Shown here: positions 8,734-15,939 of the stretch, one piece after another
Layout of the letters: each line of letters begins with the position of its first letter
Numbering within the stretch: position 1 is the stretch's first letter
From: JBBPZA01 sp963797015
GTDB lineage: Bacteria > Actinomycetota > Thermoleophilia > Solirubrobacterales > Solirubrobacteraceae
Direction: 5' to 3'
Assembly (NCBI GenBank): GCA_963797015.1
Contig: CAWCNV010000001.1
Location: forward strand, 930,001-994,000
Length of the DNA: 64,000 nt
Translations under genes and position numbers: made by a program
The notes under the pieces: generated by a model
Databases searched by the model: none
The model's input: the letters and a program-made list of their open reading frames with translations, nothing else
What the model was told of the DNA's origin: nothing

Positions 8734-9808
8734 CCGTCATCAGTTCCTTGGAGACCGAGCTGAGCACCTCGTGACCTTTATCGGTCAACACGACGAGATC
8801 CTCGATCCGGACGCCGAAACGGCCAGGAACGTAGATGCCGGGCTCGATGGTGACCACGTTGCGTGCCTCGAGCGGCTTGGGACCCGCGGACTTGGTCAGG
8901 CGCGGCGCCTCGTGGACCTCCAGGCCGACTCCGTGGCCGAGCCCGTGGCCGAAGCGCTCGCCGTGGCCCTCAGCCTCGATCAGGTCCCGGGCGACGGCGT
9001 CGACGGCGCGGCCGTCAAGGCCGCGGCGCACCGCGCCGAGCGCGGCGCGCTGCGCCTGGAGGACGAGCGCGTACACCTCCATCGCCTCGGCGTCGAGCGC
9101 GCCCGTGGCCACGGTCCGGGTGCAATCCGAGCAGTAGCCCGCGACCCGGGCGCCCCAGTCGACGACGACGAGCGTGCCCGTCGGGATGCTCTCGTTGCGC
9201 GGCTCGGCGTGGGGAAGCGCGCCGTGCGGGCCGAAGGCGACGATTGACGGGAAGCTCGGCTCCTCGGCCCCGTTGTGGCGCATGTGGTCCTCGAGAGCCA
9301 GTGCGATCTCGCGCTCCGTGCGCCCGGCGATGCCCGGCTCCACGACGGCGCGGAAGGCGTCGTCGGCCAGCTTCGCCGCCTCACCCATGTGCTCGAGCTC
9401 GCCGGCGTCCTTGACGGCGCGGAGCTCCTCGACCAGTCCGGAGGCGGGCGCCAGCTCGACGCCGTCGGGCAGCCGCTCGACGATCGCGCCGTGGGCCTTG
9501 ACCGAGACGTGCGCGTCGTCGAAGCCGAGGCGCAGCGGGCGGCGGTCCGGGAGCAGCGCGAGCACCGCCTCGGCGAGCTCGCCCTGGGGGGCGCGCTGGA
9601 TGTCGAAGCCCTCGACCTCGTCGCTCGCGCGCTCGGTGTAGCGGAAGTCGGTCATGAACACGCGCAGGCCGGGACCGACGAGCGCGAGCCCGTTGGTGCC
9701 CGTGAAGCCCGAGACCCAGCGCACGTTGACCAGATCGGTGACCAGCAGGGCGTCGAGCTCGCGCTCGTCGGCGAGCCGGCCGAGGGCGTCGGCGCGGGCC
9801 GCGCTCAT
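8726..9808 (-). CDS. M24 family Xaa-Pro aminopeptidase
   Basis: It is a cytoplasmic metallopeptidase that removes N-terminal residues before proline. The 360-residue protein has an N-terminal creatinase-like domain (residues 1-125) and a pita-bread catalytic domain. Metal ligands appear in order: VVDWGARVAGYCSDCTRT (two Asp), the His of GHGLGHGVGLEVHE, the Glu of VTIEPGIYVP and the Glu of VRIEDLVV. The ATG at 9806-9808 is preferred over an upstream in-frame ATG with poor sequence. Placement next to aroQ and a short distance from efp is the common aroQ-pepP-efp arrangement. Confidence 0.93.
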   Translation of the reverse strand: MSAARADALGRLADERELDALLVTDLVNVRWVSGFTGTNGLALVGPGLRVFMTDFRYTERASDEVEGFDIQRAPQGELAEAVLALLPDRRPLRLGFDDAHVSVKAHGAIVERLPDGVELAPASGLVEELRAVKDAGELEHMGEAAKLADDAFRAVVEPGIAGRTEREIALALEDHMRHNGAEEPSFPSIVAFGPHGALPHAEPRNESIPTGTLVVVDWGARVAGYCSDCTRTVATGALDAEAMEVYALVLQAQRAALGAVRRGLDGRAVDAVARDLIEAEGHGERFGHGLGHGVGLEVHEAPRLTKSAGPKPLEARNVVTIEPGIYVPGRFGVRIEDLVVLTDKGHEVLSSVSKELMTVG

Positions 9809-9836
9809 GCGAGCTCCTGCTCCAGGGCGGCCTTCC

Positions 9837-10280
9837 TCACCCCAGCTCCCCCTTGAGCGCGGCCAGCGCATCGCGGTAGCCGTCCGGCCCCTTTCCGAAC
9901 ACCGACGTGACGCACAGGTCAGCGATCACGGACGTGCGGCGGAACTCCTCGCGAGCGGTGATGTCGGAGAGGTGCACCTCGACCGCCGGCAGGCCTGAGA
10001 TCTCCAGCGCGTCGCGGATCGCCCACGCGTAGTGGGTCCAGGCGCCGGGATTCAGGACGACCCCGTCCGCCAGGCCGTCGAGCCCGTGGAGGTGCTCGAC
10101 GAAGCTGCCCTCGTGATTGGACTGGAAGAAGCGCGTCTTGAGGCCGAGCCCGTGCGCGAAGCCCTCGATGCGGTTCTCGAGCTCGGTGAGCGTGAGACCG
10201 CCGTAGTGGAGCGGGTCGCGGCGGCCGAGCATGTCGAGGTTGACGCCGTGCATGACCTCGATGCGGTCGCGGACGGTCAC
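9837..10280 (-). CDS. aroQ: Type II 3-dehydroquinate dehydratase
   Basis: It dehydrates 3-dehydroquinate to 3-dehydroshikimate. The 147-residue protein shows the family landmarks HGVNLDMLGRRDPLHYGG, NHEGSFVEHLH, NPGAWTHYAWAIRDAL and VEVHLSD. The GTG at 10278-10280 overlaps the aroB stop in a GTGA and sets the start. The in-frame extension through aroB to aroK is an accident of open GC-rich frames. It is the third step of the local shikimate operon. Confidence 0.95.
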   Translation of the reverse strand: MTVRDRIEVMHGVNLDMLGRRDPLHYGGLTLTELENRIEGFAHGLGLKTRFFQSNHEGSFVEHLHGLDGLADGVVLNPGAWTHYAWAIRDALEISGLPAVEVHLSDITAREEFRRTSVIADLCVTSVFGKGPDGYRDALAALKGELG

Positions 10281-11278
10281 CGGCACAACTCTGCCACGGC
10301 GGCGCGCAGGGCGCCTTCGGAGACGGTGCGACCGGGGCGCGGGTCCCCGGGCGCGACGAGCAGCACGAACGGCACGGGACCGGTGTCGCGGCGCTTCTTG
10401 TCGCGCTGCACGAGCGCGGCGACCTGCTCGGGGTCCGCGCCGTCGAGACTTGTGGGCAGCCCTCGCGCGGCGAGCAGCGCCGCGACCTCGTCGCGCAGCG
10501 CGGGCTGGTCGGAGAGCCGCAGCGCAGCCAGCAGCCCGAGGCCGACGGCTTCGCCGTGGCGGTAGCGCGCGTAGGCGGTCGCGGTCTCGATCGCGTGGCC
10601 GATCGTGTGGCCGAGGTTGAGCACCTGCCGGCGGCCCGAGTCGCGCTCGTCCTCGGCGACGATCTCGAGCTTCACGCGCGCGCAGGCGAGGATCACGTCG
10701 TCGTCGAGGGTCCCCGCGCGCACGCGCTCCCACAGCTCGCCGCCCGCGATCAGCGCCGTCTTGACGACCTCGGCCCATCCCGCCGCCAGCTCGGAGTCGG
10801 GAAGCGTCGCGAGGGTTGCCGGGTCGATGAGGACGGCGGCGGGCTGGTGGTAGGCGCCGACGTAGTTCTTGCCCTCGGGCAGGTCGACGCCGGTCTTGCC
10901 GCCGAGCGCCGAGTCGACCTGGGCAACGAGCGTCGTGGGGACCTGGACGACGGGGACCCCGCGGCGGTACGTCGCCGCGCAGAACCCGGCGAGGTCGCCG
11001 ACGACGCCGCCGCCGACGGCGACGAGCTGGTCGGACTGCGTCATCCCCGCCTCGGCGAGCGCGCGCCAGACCCGCTCGGCGCCGGCGAGCGTCTTGTGCT
11101 CCTCGCCTGGCTCGAGCGTCACGGCGGCCACGGGCTCGGGCAGGGCGTCGAGGTGCAGGCGGGCGACGTTCGCGTCGGTCACGTAGAAGCGCCGCCCGGA
11201 AAGCGGCCAGGCGCCGCTGCGCAGGAGTCCGCGCCCGGCGAGCACCGGGTACTCGCCCGAGGCGCTCACCGCCCACAC
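10277..11278 (-). CDS. aroB: 3-dehydroquinate synthase
   Basis: It converts DAHP to 3-dehydroquinate using NAD and a metal ion. The 333-residue protein carries the NAD-binding run GGGVVGDLAGFCAATYRRGV, the KTGVDLPEGKN substrate loop and the metal-ligand region NLGHTIGHAIE. If independent, it starts at the GTG at 11276-11278. The reading upstream (TRLVWAVSASGEYPVL) joins aroK smoothly if one C is removed from a CCCC tract, so it may be the C-terminal half of an AroK-AroB fusion. The aroK reading frame has no stop before it. Confidence 0.94.
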   Translation of the reverse strand: MWAVSASGEYPVLAGRGLLRSGAWPLSGRRFYVTDANVARLHLDALPEPVAAVTLEPGEEHKTLAGAERVWRALAEAGMTQSDQLVAVGGGVVGDLAGFCAATYRRGVPVVQVPTTLVAQVDSALGGKTGVDLPEGKNYVGAYHQPAAVLIDPATLATLPDSELAAGWAEVVKTALIAGGELWERVRAGTLDDDVILACARVKLEIVAEDERDSGRRQVLNLGHTIGHAIETATAYARYRHGEAVGLGLLAALRLSDQPALRDEVAALLAARGLPTSLDGADPEQVAALVQRDKKRRDTGPVPFVLLVAPGDPRPGRTVSEGALRAAVAELCR

Positions 11279-11297
11279 GAGCCGGGTGCCGCGGCGG

Positions 11298-11810
11298 GGC
11301 CGCGTCGCGCAGGAAGGTGAGCGCCTCGAGCGCTCTCACCGCGATGCCGGGGTCGGCCTGCGGAAGGATCGCGGCGGCGTGGCGCTCGTAGAGCGCGCGG
11401 CGCTCCGCGTGCAGCGCGTCGAACGCCGTCCGGTCGCGAGCCAGCGGGCGGTCGGCCGGCGCGCCGACGCGCTCCCACGCCGCATCGGCGTCGACCTCGA
11501 GCAGCACGGCGACGTGGCGGGCGAGAGCGGCGCGGACGCGCTCGGAACCCAGCGCTCCGCCGCCGAGCGCCACCACGGCGGGCGGGTCGGGCGCCTCGAG
11601 CAGCCCCGCCGCGATCCGCTCCTCGGCCTCCCGGAATGCCGCCTCGCCGCGGGTGTCGAAGACCTCCGCGACCGGCATGCCGAGCTCGCGCTCGACGAGC
11701 TCGTCGGTGTCGACCGCCTCCACGTCCATGGCCCGACCGAGCGCCCGCGCGGCGGTCGTCTTCCCGGCGCCCATGAAGCCGATCAGGACCAGCGAGCGCG
11801 CTGCGCTCAT
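11298..11810 (-). CDS. aroK: Shikimate kinase (3' end frameshifted or fused to aroB)
   Basis: It phosphorylates shikimate. From the ATG at 11808-11810 the protein opens SARSLVLIGFMGAGKTTAAR with the Walker A loop GFMGAGKTT. The shikimate-binding DTDELVERE, the GGGAL motif and the lid segment RPLARDRTAF follow. After about 171 residues, the usual family length, the frame does not stop but runs on through aroB. The given end marks the CCCC tract at 11296-11299 where the frame is probably broken. The ORF is 5' to aroB and the region upstream holds a tandem repeat. Confidence 0.88.
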
Positions 11811-11823
11811 AGCCCGCTCGCCG

Positions 11824-11959
11824 CCCATCGCCCACGCGCCGCCCCGCGAGAGGCCGACCACCACGCCCGCACCGCCCATCGCCCACGCGCCGCCCCGCGA
11901 GAGGCCGACCACCACGCCCGCACCGCCCATCGCCCACGCGCCGCCCCGCGAGGGGCCGA
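11824..11959. repeat. 51-bp tandem repeat, about 2.7 copies
   Basis: Copies begin at 11824, 11875 and 11926. The first two are identical over 51 bp and the third diverges after about 28 bp. The array fills most of the 160-bp gap between aroC and aroK. It is open on the minus strand in frame with aroK, where each unit would encode a Gly/Val-rich 17-mer, but the natural aroK start lies downstream of it. I see no sign that it is translated. Confidence 0.9.
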
Positions 11960-11970
11960 TCCCGCCTCGC

Positions 11971-13137
11971 TCAGCGCCGCCACCCGATCCGCTCGCGGTA
12001 CGCGCCCACCGCTTCCTTCACGTCTTCCATGTGATCGCCGCCGAACTTGGTGCGGTAGGCATCGGCCAGCACCAGGGCGACCATCGCCTCCCCCACGACG
12101 CCGGCGGCCGGGACCGTGGTCGAGTCGGTCCGCTCGCGCAGGGCCTGGGCGGGCTCCTTCGTCGCGAGGTCCACCGAGCGAAGCGGCTTGGTGAGCGTCG
12201 GGAGCGGCTTCATGGCCGCGCGCACGATCAGCGGGTCGCCGGTCGTCATGCCTCCCTCCAGCCCGCCGGCGTGGTTGGTCTCGCGGTAGAAGCCGCGCTC
12301 GTCGGACCAGAAGATCTCGTCGTGGGCCTGCGATCCCGGCTTGGAGGCGAGCTCGAAGCCGTCGCCGAGGCCGACGCCCTTGATCGCCTGGATCGAGCAC
12401 ATCGCGCCGGCCAGCCGTCCGTCGAGGCGCTCCTCCCACGAGACGTGCGAGCCGAGCCCGGGCACGAGCCCGAAGGCGCGCACCTCGAAGATCCCGCCGA
12501 GCGACTCGTTGGCCTTCCGCTGGCGGTCGATCTCCTCGACCATCGCCGCACTTGCCTCGGGATCCAGGCACCGGACGGGCGACTCGTCGACCGTCGCGAA
12601 GTCCTCGGGGGTGAGGTCGCGCGCGGGCTCGGGCGCGGCCGCCGCGCCGATCCGCAGCACGTGGGAGCGCACCTCCACGCCCAGCTCGGCCAGGAACGCC
12701 TTCGCCAACCCGCCGCCCGCGACACGCGCGGCCGTCTCGCGCGCGCTGGCGCGCTCGAGCACGTCGCGCACGTCGGTCAGGCGGTACTTCTGCGTGCCGA
12801 CCAGGTCCGCGTGGCCCGGCCGCGGCAGGTGCACCTCCTCGACCTCGGCCTCCACCGGCCACGGGTTCATCCGCTCCTCCCAGTTCGCGTAGTCGCGATT
12901 GGGGACCTGAAGGGCGATGGGCCCGCCGAGCGTGCGCCCGTGGCGCACGCCGGCGGTGACCACGGCGTGGTCGCGCTCGATCTTCATCCGCCCGCCGCGG
13001 CCGTGCCCGAGCTGGCGGCGGGCCATGTCGCGGTCGAGGTCCTCCTGGCGCAGGACGAGGCCGGCCGGGAGCCCTTCGACGATGCACGTCAGCCCCGGCC
13101 CGTGCGATTCCCCGGCGGTGACGAGGCGCAAACCCAC
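11971..13137 (-). CDS. aroC: Chorismate synthase
   Basis: It makes chorismate from EPSP with reduced FMN. The 388-residue protein has the family signatures GESHGPGLTCIVEGLPAG, the DMARRQLGHGRGGRM segment, and near the end RTDSTTVPAAGVVGEAMVA. It has normal length and a GTG or ATG start at 13137 as its conserved N-terminus requires. It heads the local aroC-aroK-aroB-aroQ run. aroE lies 4.3 kb upstream, and aroA and aroG are not in the window. Confidence 0.96.
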   Translation of the reverse strand: MGLRLVTAGESHGPGLTCIVEGLPAGLVLRQEDLDRDMARRQLGHGRGGRMKIERDHAVVTAGVRHGRTLGGPIALQVPNRDYANWEERMNPWPVEAEVEEVHLPRPGHADLVGTQKYRLTDVRDVLERASARETAARVAGGGLAKAFLAELGVEVRSHVLRIGAAAAPEPARDLTPEDFATVDESPVRCLDPEASAAMVEEIDRQRKANESLGGIFEVRAFGLVPGLGSHVSWEERLDGRLAGAMCSIQAIKGVGLGDGFELASKPGSQAHDEIFWSDERGFYRETNHAGGLEGGMTTGDPLIVRAAMKPLPTLTKPLRSVDLATKEPAQALRERTDSTTVPAAGVVGEAMVALVLADAYRTKFGGDHMEDVKEAVGAYRERIGWRR

Positions 13138-13207
13138 GCGGCCATCCTACGTGGAGGCCCTCCCGACTCCGCCGTCGCTGCGCCGAGGCCCTTCCGGCTC
13201 CGCCCTC

Positions 13208-13642
13208 TTACGCGGAGGCCTCGAGGTACCAATCGGCGGCCGGGCCGCCGGCGAGCAGGCCGGCGACGCCGCCGACGGCCAGGAACGGGGCGAAGGGAAC
13301 GGTGACCCGCCGGCCCGCGCGAAAGCCGCGCCGCATCACGATCGCCGCGCCCGCGAGCGCGCCGGCGAGCAGCGCGACCACCAGCGCCGGGGCCACCGCG
13401 CGGCCGAGGTAGAGGCCCATCACCGCCGCGAGCTTGACGTCGCCGGCGCCGAGCCCCTCCGGCCGCGCGAGCGCCGCGCCGGCGAAGAAGGCGCCGGCCG
13501 CGCCGGCCGCCGCCAGGTGCTCGGGCAGAGCCTGCGGTCTGGTGAGAACGAGCAGGCCTAGCGCGACCAGAGCGCCCGGCGCGAGCACGACGTCGGGGAT
13601 CAGCCGGCGGCGCACGTCGCTCACCACCACCGGAACGAGCAT
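13208..13642 (-). CDS. Short prepilin-peptidase-like (A24) membrane protease
   Basis: Type IV prepilin peptidases cut leader peptides with two membrane-embedded aspartates. This protein has both: the first in VVVSDVRRRLIPD and the second in LGAGDVKLAAVMGLYLGR. It matches the C-terminal half of the full PilD at 32,210 nearly segment by segment but lacks the N-terminal methylase domain with its CxxC pairs. The ATG at 13640-13642 gives 144 residues but cuts into the first membrane helix. No better ATG, GTG or TTG lies just upstream, so the start is uncertain. Single-domain A24 enzymes (TadV/CpaA type) exist elsewhere. Confidence 0.72.
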   Translation of the reverse strand: MLVPVVVSDVRRRLIPDVVLAPGALVALGLLVLTRPQALPEHLAAAGAAGAFFAGAALARPEGLGAGDVKLAAVMGLYLGRAVAPALVVALLAGALAGAAIVMRRGFRAGRRVTVPFAPFLAVGGVAGLLAGGPAADWYLEASA

Positions 13643-13768
13643 CGCCAGGAACGCGAGAGCAAGCCACTCCCCGCACGCTACGCGCCGACCACAGGCCCAC
13701 CCACGCGTTGCGCAGAGTCGTTGCAGGCGCTGCGCGAAGCGGTACGCGGCCGCCGGTACGCTGGCGCG

Positions 13769-14161
13769 ATGCCCGCGCGCCGCCTGCTCCTGGCCGTGGC
13801 GCTGCTGCTCGCTGCGCTCGCGCTCGTGATCTCCGTGCGGGCGGAGAACAACGACCACCAGGCGACACGCCCCGTGGTCACCGGCGGCGCGGGTCGCGAG
13901 GGCGCGACCGTGGTCGCCACCCTGGCTCCGCGCGCCGGGCGGCCGGGCCGCGTGACCGCGCGGCTCGGCGACCTCGTGATGCTCGAGGTCCCCGGTGCCG
14001 AGCCCGACACCGTCGAGATCGACGGCTATGACGAGGTCCAGACCGTCGATCCCCAGAACCCCGCGCGCTTCGACTTCGTCGCCGACCGGACGGGGACCTT
14101 CCGGGTCCGCTTCTCGGGCACCGGCCGGATCGCCGGGGTGCTGGTCGTCCGACCGCGGTGA
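13769..14161 (+). CDS. Exported protein with cupredoxin-like beta domain
   Basis: The 130-residue protein has one N-terminal membrane anchor or uncleaved signal (RRLLLAVALLLAALALVISV) and a mature domain with alternating beta strands. The strands include RVTARLGDLVMLEVPGAEPDTVEIDGY and the C-terminal GTFRVRFSGTGRIAGVLVVR. This layout is typical of cupredoxin-like domains, but the copper ligands (His/Cys/Met near the end) are not evident. The ATG at 13769 places the hydrophobic segment correctly. It is divergent from the A24 protease and its role is unknown. Confidence 0.65.
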   Translation: MPARRLLLAVALLLAALALVISVRAENNDHQATRPVVTGGAGREGATVVATLAPRAGRPGRVTARLGDLVMLEVPGAEPDTVEIDGYDEVQTVDPQNPARFDFVADRTGTFRVRFSGTGRIAGVLVVRPR

Positions 14162-14179
14162 CCGACCGGCCGCCGCGGC

Positions 14180-14365
14180 TTACTGCCCCGTCGGCGGCGG
14201 GCTCGCCTGCGCGTTGTGCTCGGTGCCCGGCCAGACCCCGGTCCCGTCGCACCACGGGCATTGGACCTCGCTTCGGGAGCCGCCTAGGGTCGAGATCACC
14301 TTGCCCGTGCCGCGGCACGGGGGACATTCCTGCCGCTCGGGGGCGTCTTCGGGGCGGTCAGGAAC
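14180..14365 (-). CDS. CxxCxGxG zinc-binding miniprotein (start unresolved)
   Basis: The minus-strand frame ending at 14180 encodes a small protein with two DnaJ-like half zinc fingers, ECPPCRGTGKV and QCPWCDGTGVW, 22 residues apart, then an unstructured tail rich in proline. Such CxxCxGxG miniproteins are common in actinobacteria and probably bind one zinc ion. I cannot find an ATG, GTG or TTG upstream in this frame within a sensible distance. The upper coordinate therefore marks only the end of convincing sequence, not a start. It lies just downstream of, and overlaps, the hydroxylase stop at 14,358. Confidence 0.6.
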   Translation of the reverse strand, partial: VPDRPEDAPERQECPPCRGTGKVISTLGGSRSEVQCPWCDGTGVWPGTEHNAQASPPPTGQ

Positions 14366-14984
14366 GCTGGCGCTCCGAGCGCTGCGCAGGCGCGGTTCCG
14401 AACACCCGGTCCCAGTAGGGCGCGCTCACGCCGAATCCGCGCGTGTCGTCCTGGAAGTGGTGGCGCATGTGCGCCTCGCGCAGTCGCCGCCCGATCCGGG
14501 TCCTCGAGTTGTGGTGGTGCAGGTGGTAGTGGGTCATGTCGTAGGCGAGATAGCCCGCGAAGAACCCCGCCGCGACCGCCTGCGCATCGGGGGTGCCGAG
14601 CACGAGTACGAACAGGCCATAGAACGCGAGCGCAAGCGGCACGCTCACCGAGGGTGGCATGACCAGCCTCAGGGGATCGTTGGGATGGTCGTGGTGCACG
14701 CCGTGGATGATCCAGTGCAGCCGTGCGCCGATGCCGTCCTGTGGCTCGAAGTGGAACACGATCCGGTGCATCCAGTACTCGGTGAGCGTCCACAGCAGGT
14801 AGCCGCACAGCGCGAGCCCGGCCACCTGGAGATCGCCCATGCGCCGGCCGGCGTAGACGACGAGGGCCAGGATCGCCGGCAGGAAGATGATCACCGGTAC
14901 GGAGGGATGGACGCGCGACAGGCGGTCCAGCCACCTGGAGCGGAACATCGGGGGCGAGGCTCGCAAGAGTTCGGTGCGTCGCAT
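14358..14984 (-). CDS. Fatty acid hydroxylase / sterol desaturase family membrane protein
   Basis: This family uses a di-iron centre held by histidine clusters between membrane helices to hydroxylate or desaturate lipids. The 208-residue protein has the clusters HRIVFH, HGVHHDHPNDP, HYHLHHH and HMRHHF in the expected order, with about four hydrophobic helices. Its length and architecture resemble FA2H-type enzymes acting on acyl chains. The ATG at 14982-14984 is preferred, since 21 upstream in-frame residues look non-coding. Substrate is unknown. Confidence 0.87.
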   Translation of the reverse strand: MRRTELLRASPPMFRSRWLDRLSRVHPSVPVIIFLPAILALVVYAGRRMGDLQVAGLALCGYLLWTLTEYWMHRIVFHFEPQDGIGARLHWIIHGVHHDHPNDPLRLVMPPSVSVPLALAFYGLFVLVLGTPDAQAVAAGFFAGYLAYDMTHYHLHHHNSRTRIGRRLREAHMRHHFQDDTRGFGVSAPYWDRVFGTAPAQRSERQRS

Positions 14985-15076
14985 GGCGGCTCTACAGGAC
15001 GATTGCGCGTTCTCTTCGCACTGTAGCCGAGCGAACAGAAGGCGCAAGACCTGGAAGCGCCCGCCCGGCCCGACGG

Positions 15077-15739
15077 CTACCCGGGCTCGTGCAGGTCGAC
15101 GCCCGGCCTGGGACGCGAGCCGGCGCCGAAGGCCTGCCCCAACAGGCCGCGCTCGAGCAGCTGGAGCTGGATCGCGGCCGCGGCCTGGTCGATCGTCGTC
15201 CCGAGCGTCCTCACCCGCACGTCAGGCGCGCGCGGCGGCTCGTAGGGATCGTCGACCCCCGTGAAGCACTCGAGGTCTCCTCGCCGCGCGCGCGCATACA
15301 GGCCCTTGGGGTCGCGACGCTCGCACTCCTCGAGCGGCGTGTCGACGAACACCTCCACGAAGGCGAGGCCGTCGCGCTCCACGATCGCCCGCGCGCCCGC
15401 GCGGTCGGCCGCGTAAGGCGAGATCAGGCTCACCACGGCGATCGCGCCCGAGTCGGCGAGCAGCCGCGCGACCTCGGCCGCGCGGCGCACGTTCTCAGAG
15501 CGAGACGCGGCGTCGAAGCTCAGATCGGAGTTGATCCCGTGGCGCAGGTTGTCGCCGTCGAGCAGGTAGGCCGGGACGCCCAGCCGGACGAGCCGCTCTT
15601 CGAGCGTCGTGGCCAGCGACGACTTGCCCGACGCCGGCAGGCCGGTGATCCATACGACTCCGCCGCGGCACCGGAGGATGTCCCAGCGCTCCGCGCGCGC
15701 GAGCCGGCCGGGATGCCAGGTCACGTTCTCTGAGCCCAT
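15077..15739 (-). CDS. cysC: Adenylylsulfate (APS) kinase
   Basis: It phosphorylates adenosine 5'-phosphosulfate to PAPS. The protein has the P-loop GLPASGKSS, the LLDGDNLRHGINSDLSF APS-binding segment, FVDTPLEECERRDPKGLYA and the C-terminal DDPYEPPRAPDV motif. With the ATG at 15737-15739 it is 220 residues. Upstream in-frame ATGs exist and add low-complexity sequence. No sulfurylase or reductase gene is adjacent, so PAPS could serve sulfotransfer or assimilation. The gene stands alone between a hydroxylase and a glycosyltransferase. Confidence 0.92.
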   Translation of the reverse strand: MGSENVTWHPGRLARAERWDILRCRGGVVWITGLPASGKSSLATTLEERLVRLGVPAYLLDGDNLRHGINSDLSFDAASRSENVRRAAEVARLLADSGAIAVVSLISPYAADRAGARAIVERDGLAFVEVFVDTPLEECERRDPKGLYARARRGDLECFTGVDDPYEPPRAPDVRVRTLGTTIDQAAAAIQLQLLERGLLGQAFGAGSRPRPGVDLHEPG

Positions 15740-15939
15740 CGGTGCCGCTCCCATCCCTGTCGGAGGCCCCGGGCGCAGTCTAAAGCGCTTGCGCATGGTT
15801 CCCGGCGGATGTCCGACCAGGCGCTCGCCCTCGACGCCCACGCGCTGCTCGTCGGGGCCTGAACTCGTAGCGATCTCTTAGATCGCCAGCTACGTGCCGC
15901 CGCGCTTTCACGCCTACGCGCTGTCGCTGCGGCCCGGGG

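Noticed and set aside
9837..11930. A 697-residue minus-strand open frame spanning aroK, aroB and aroQ.
   Set aside because: Only its two ends are real (aroK and aroQ frames). The middle is an antisense-like, Arg-rich shadow of aroB, and aroQ has its own coupled GTG start.
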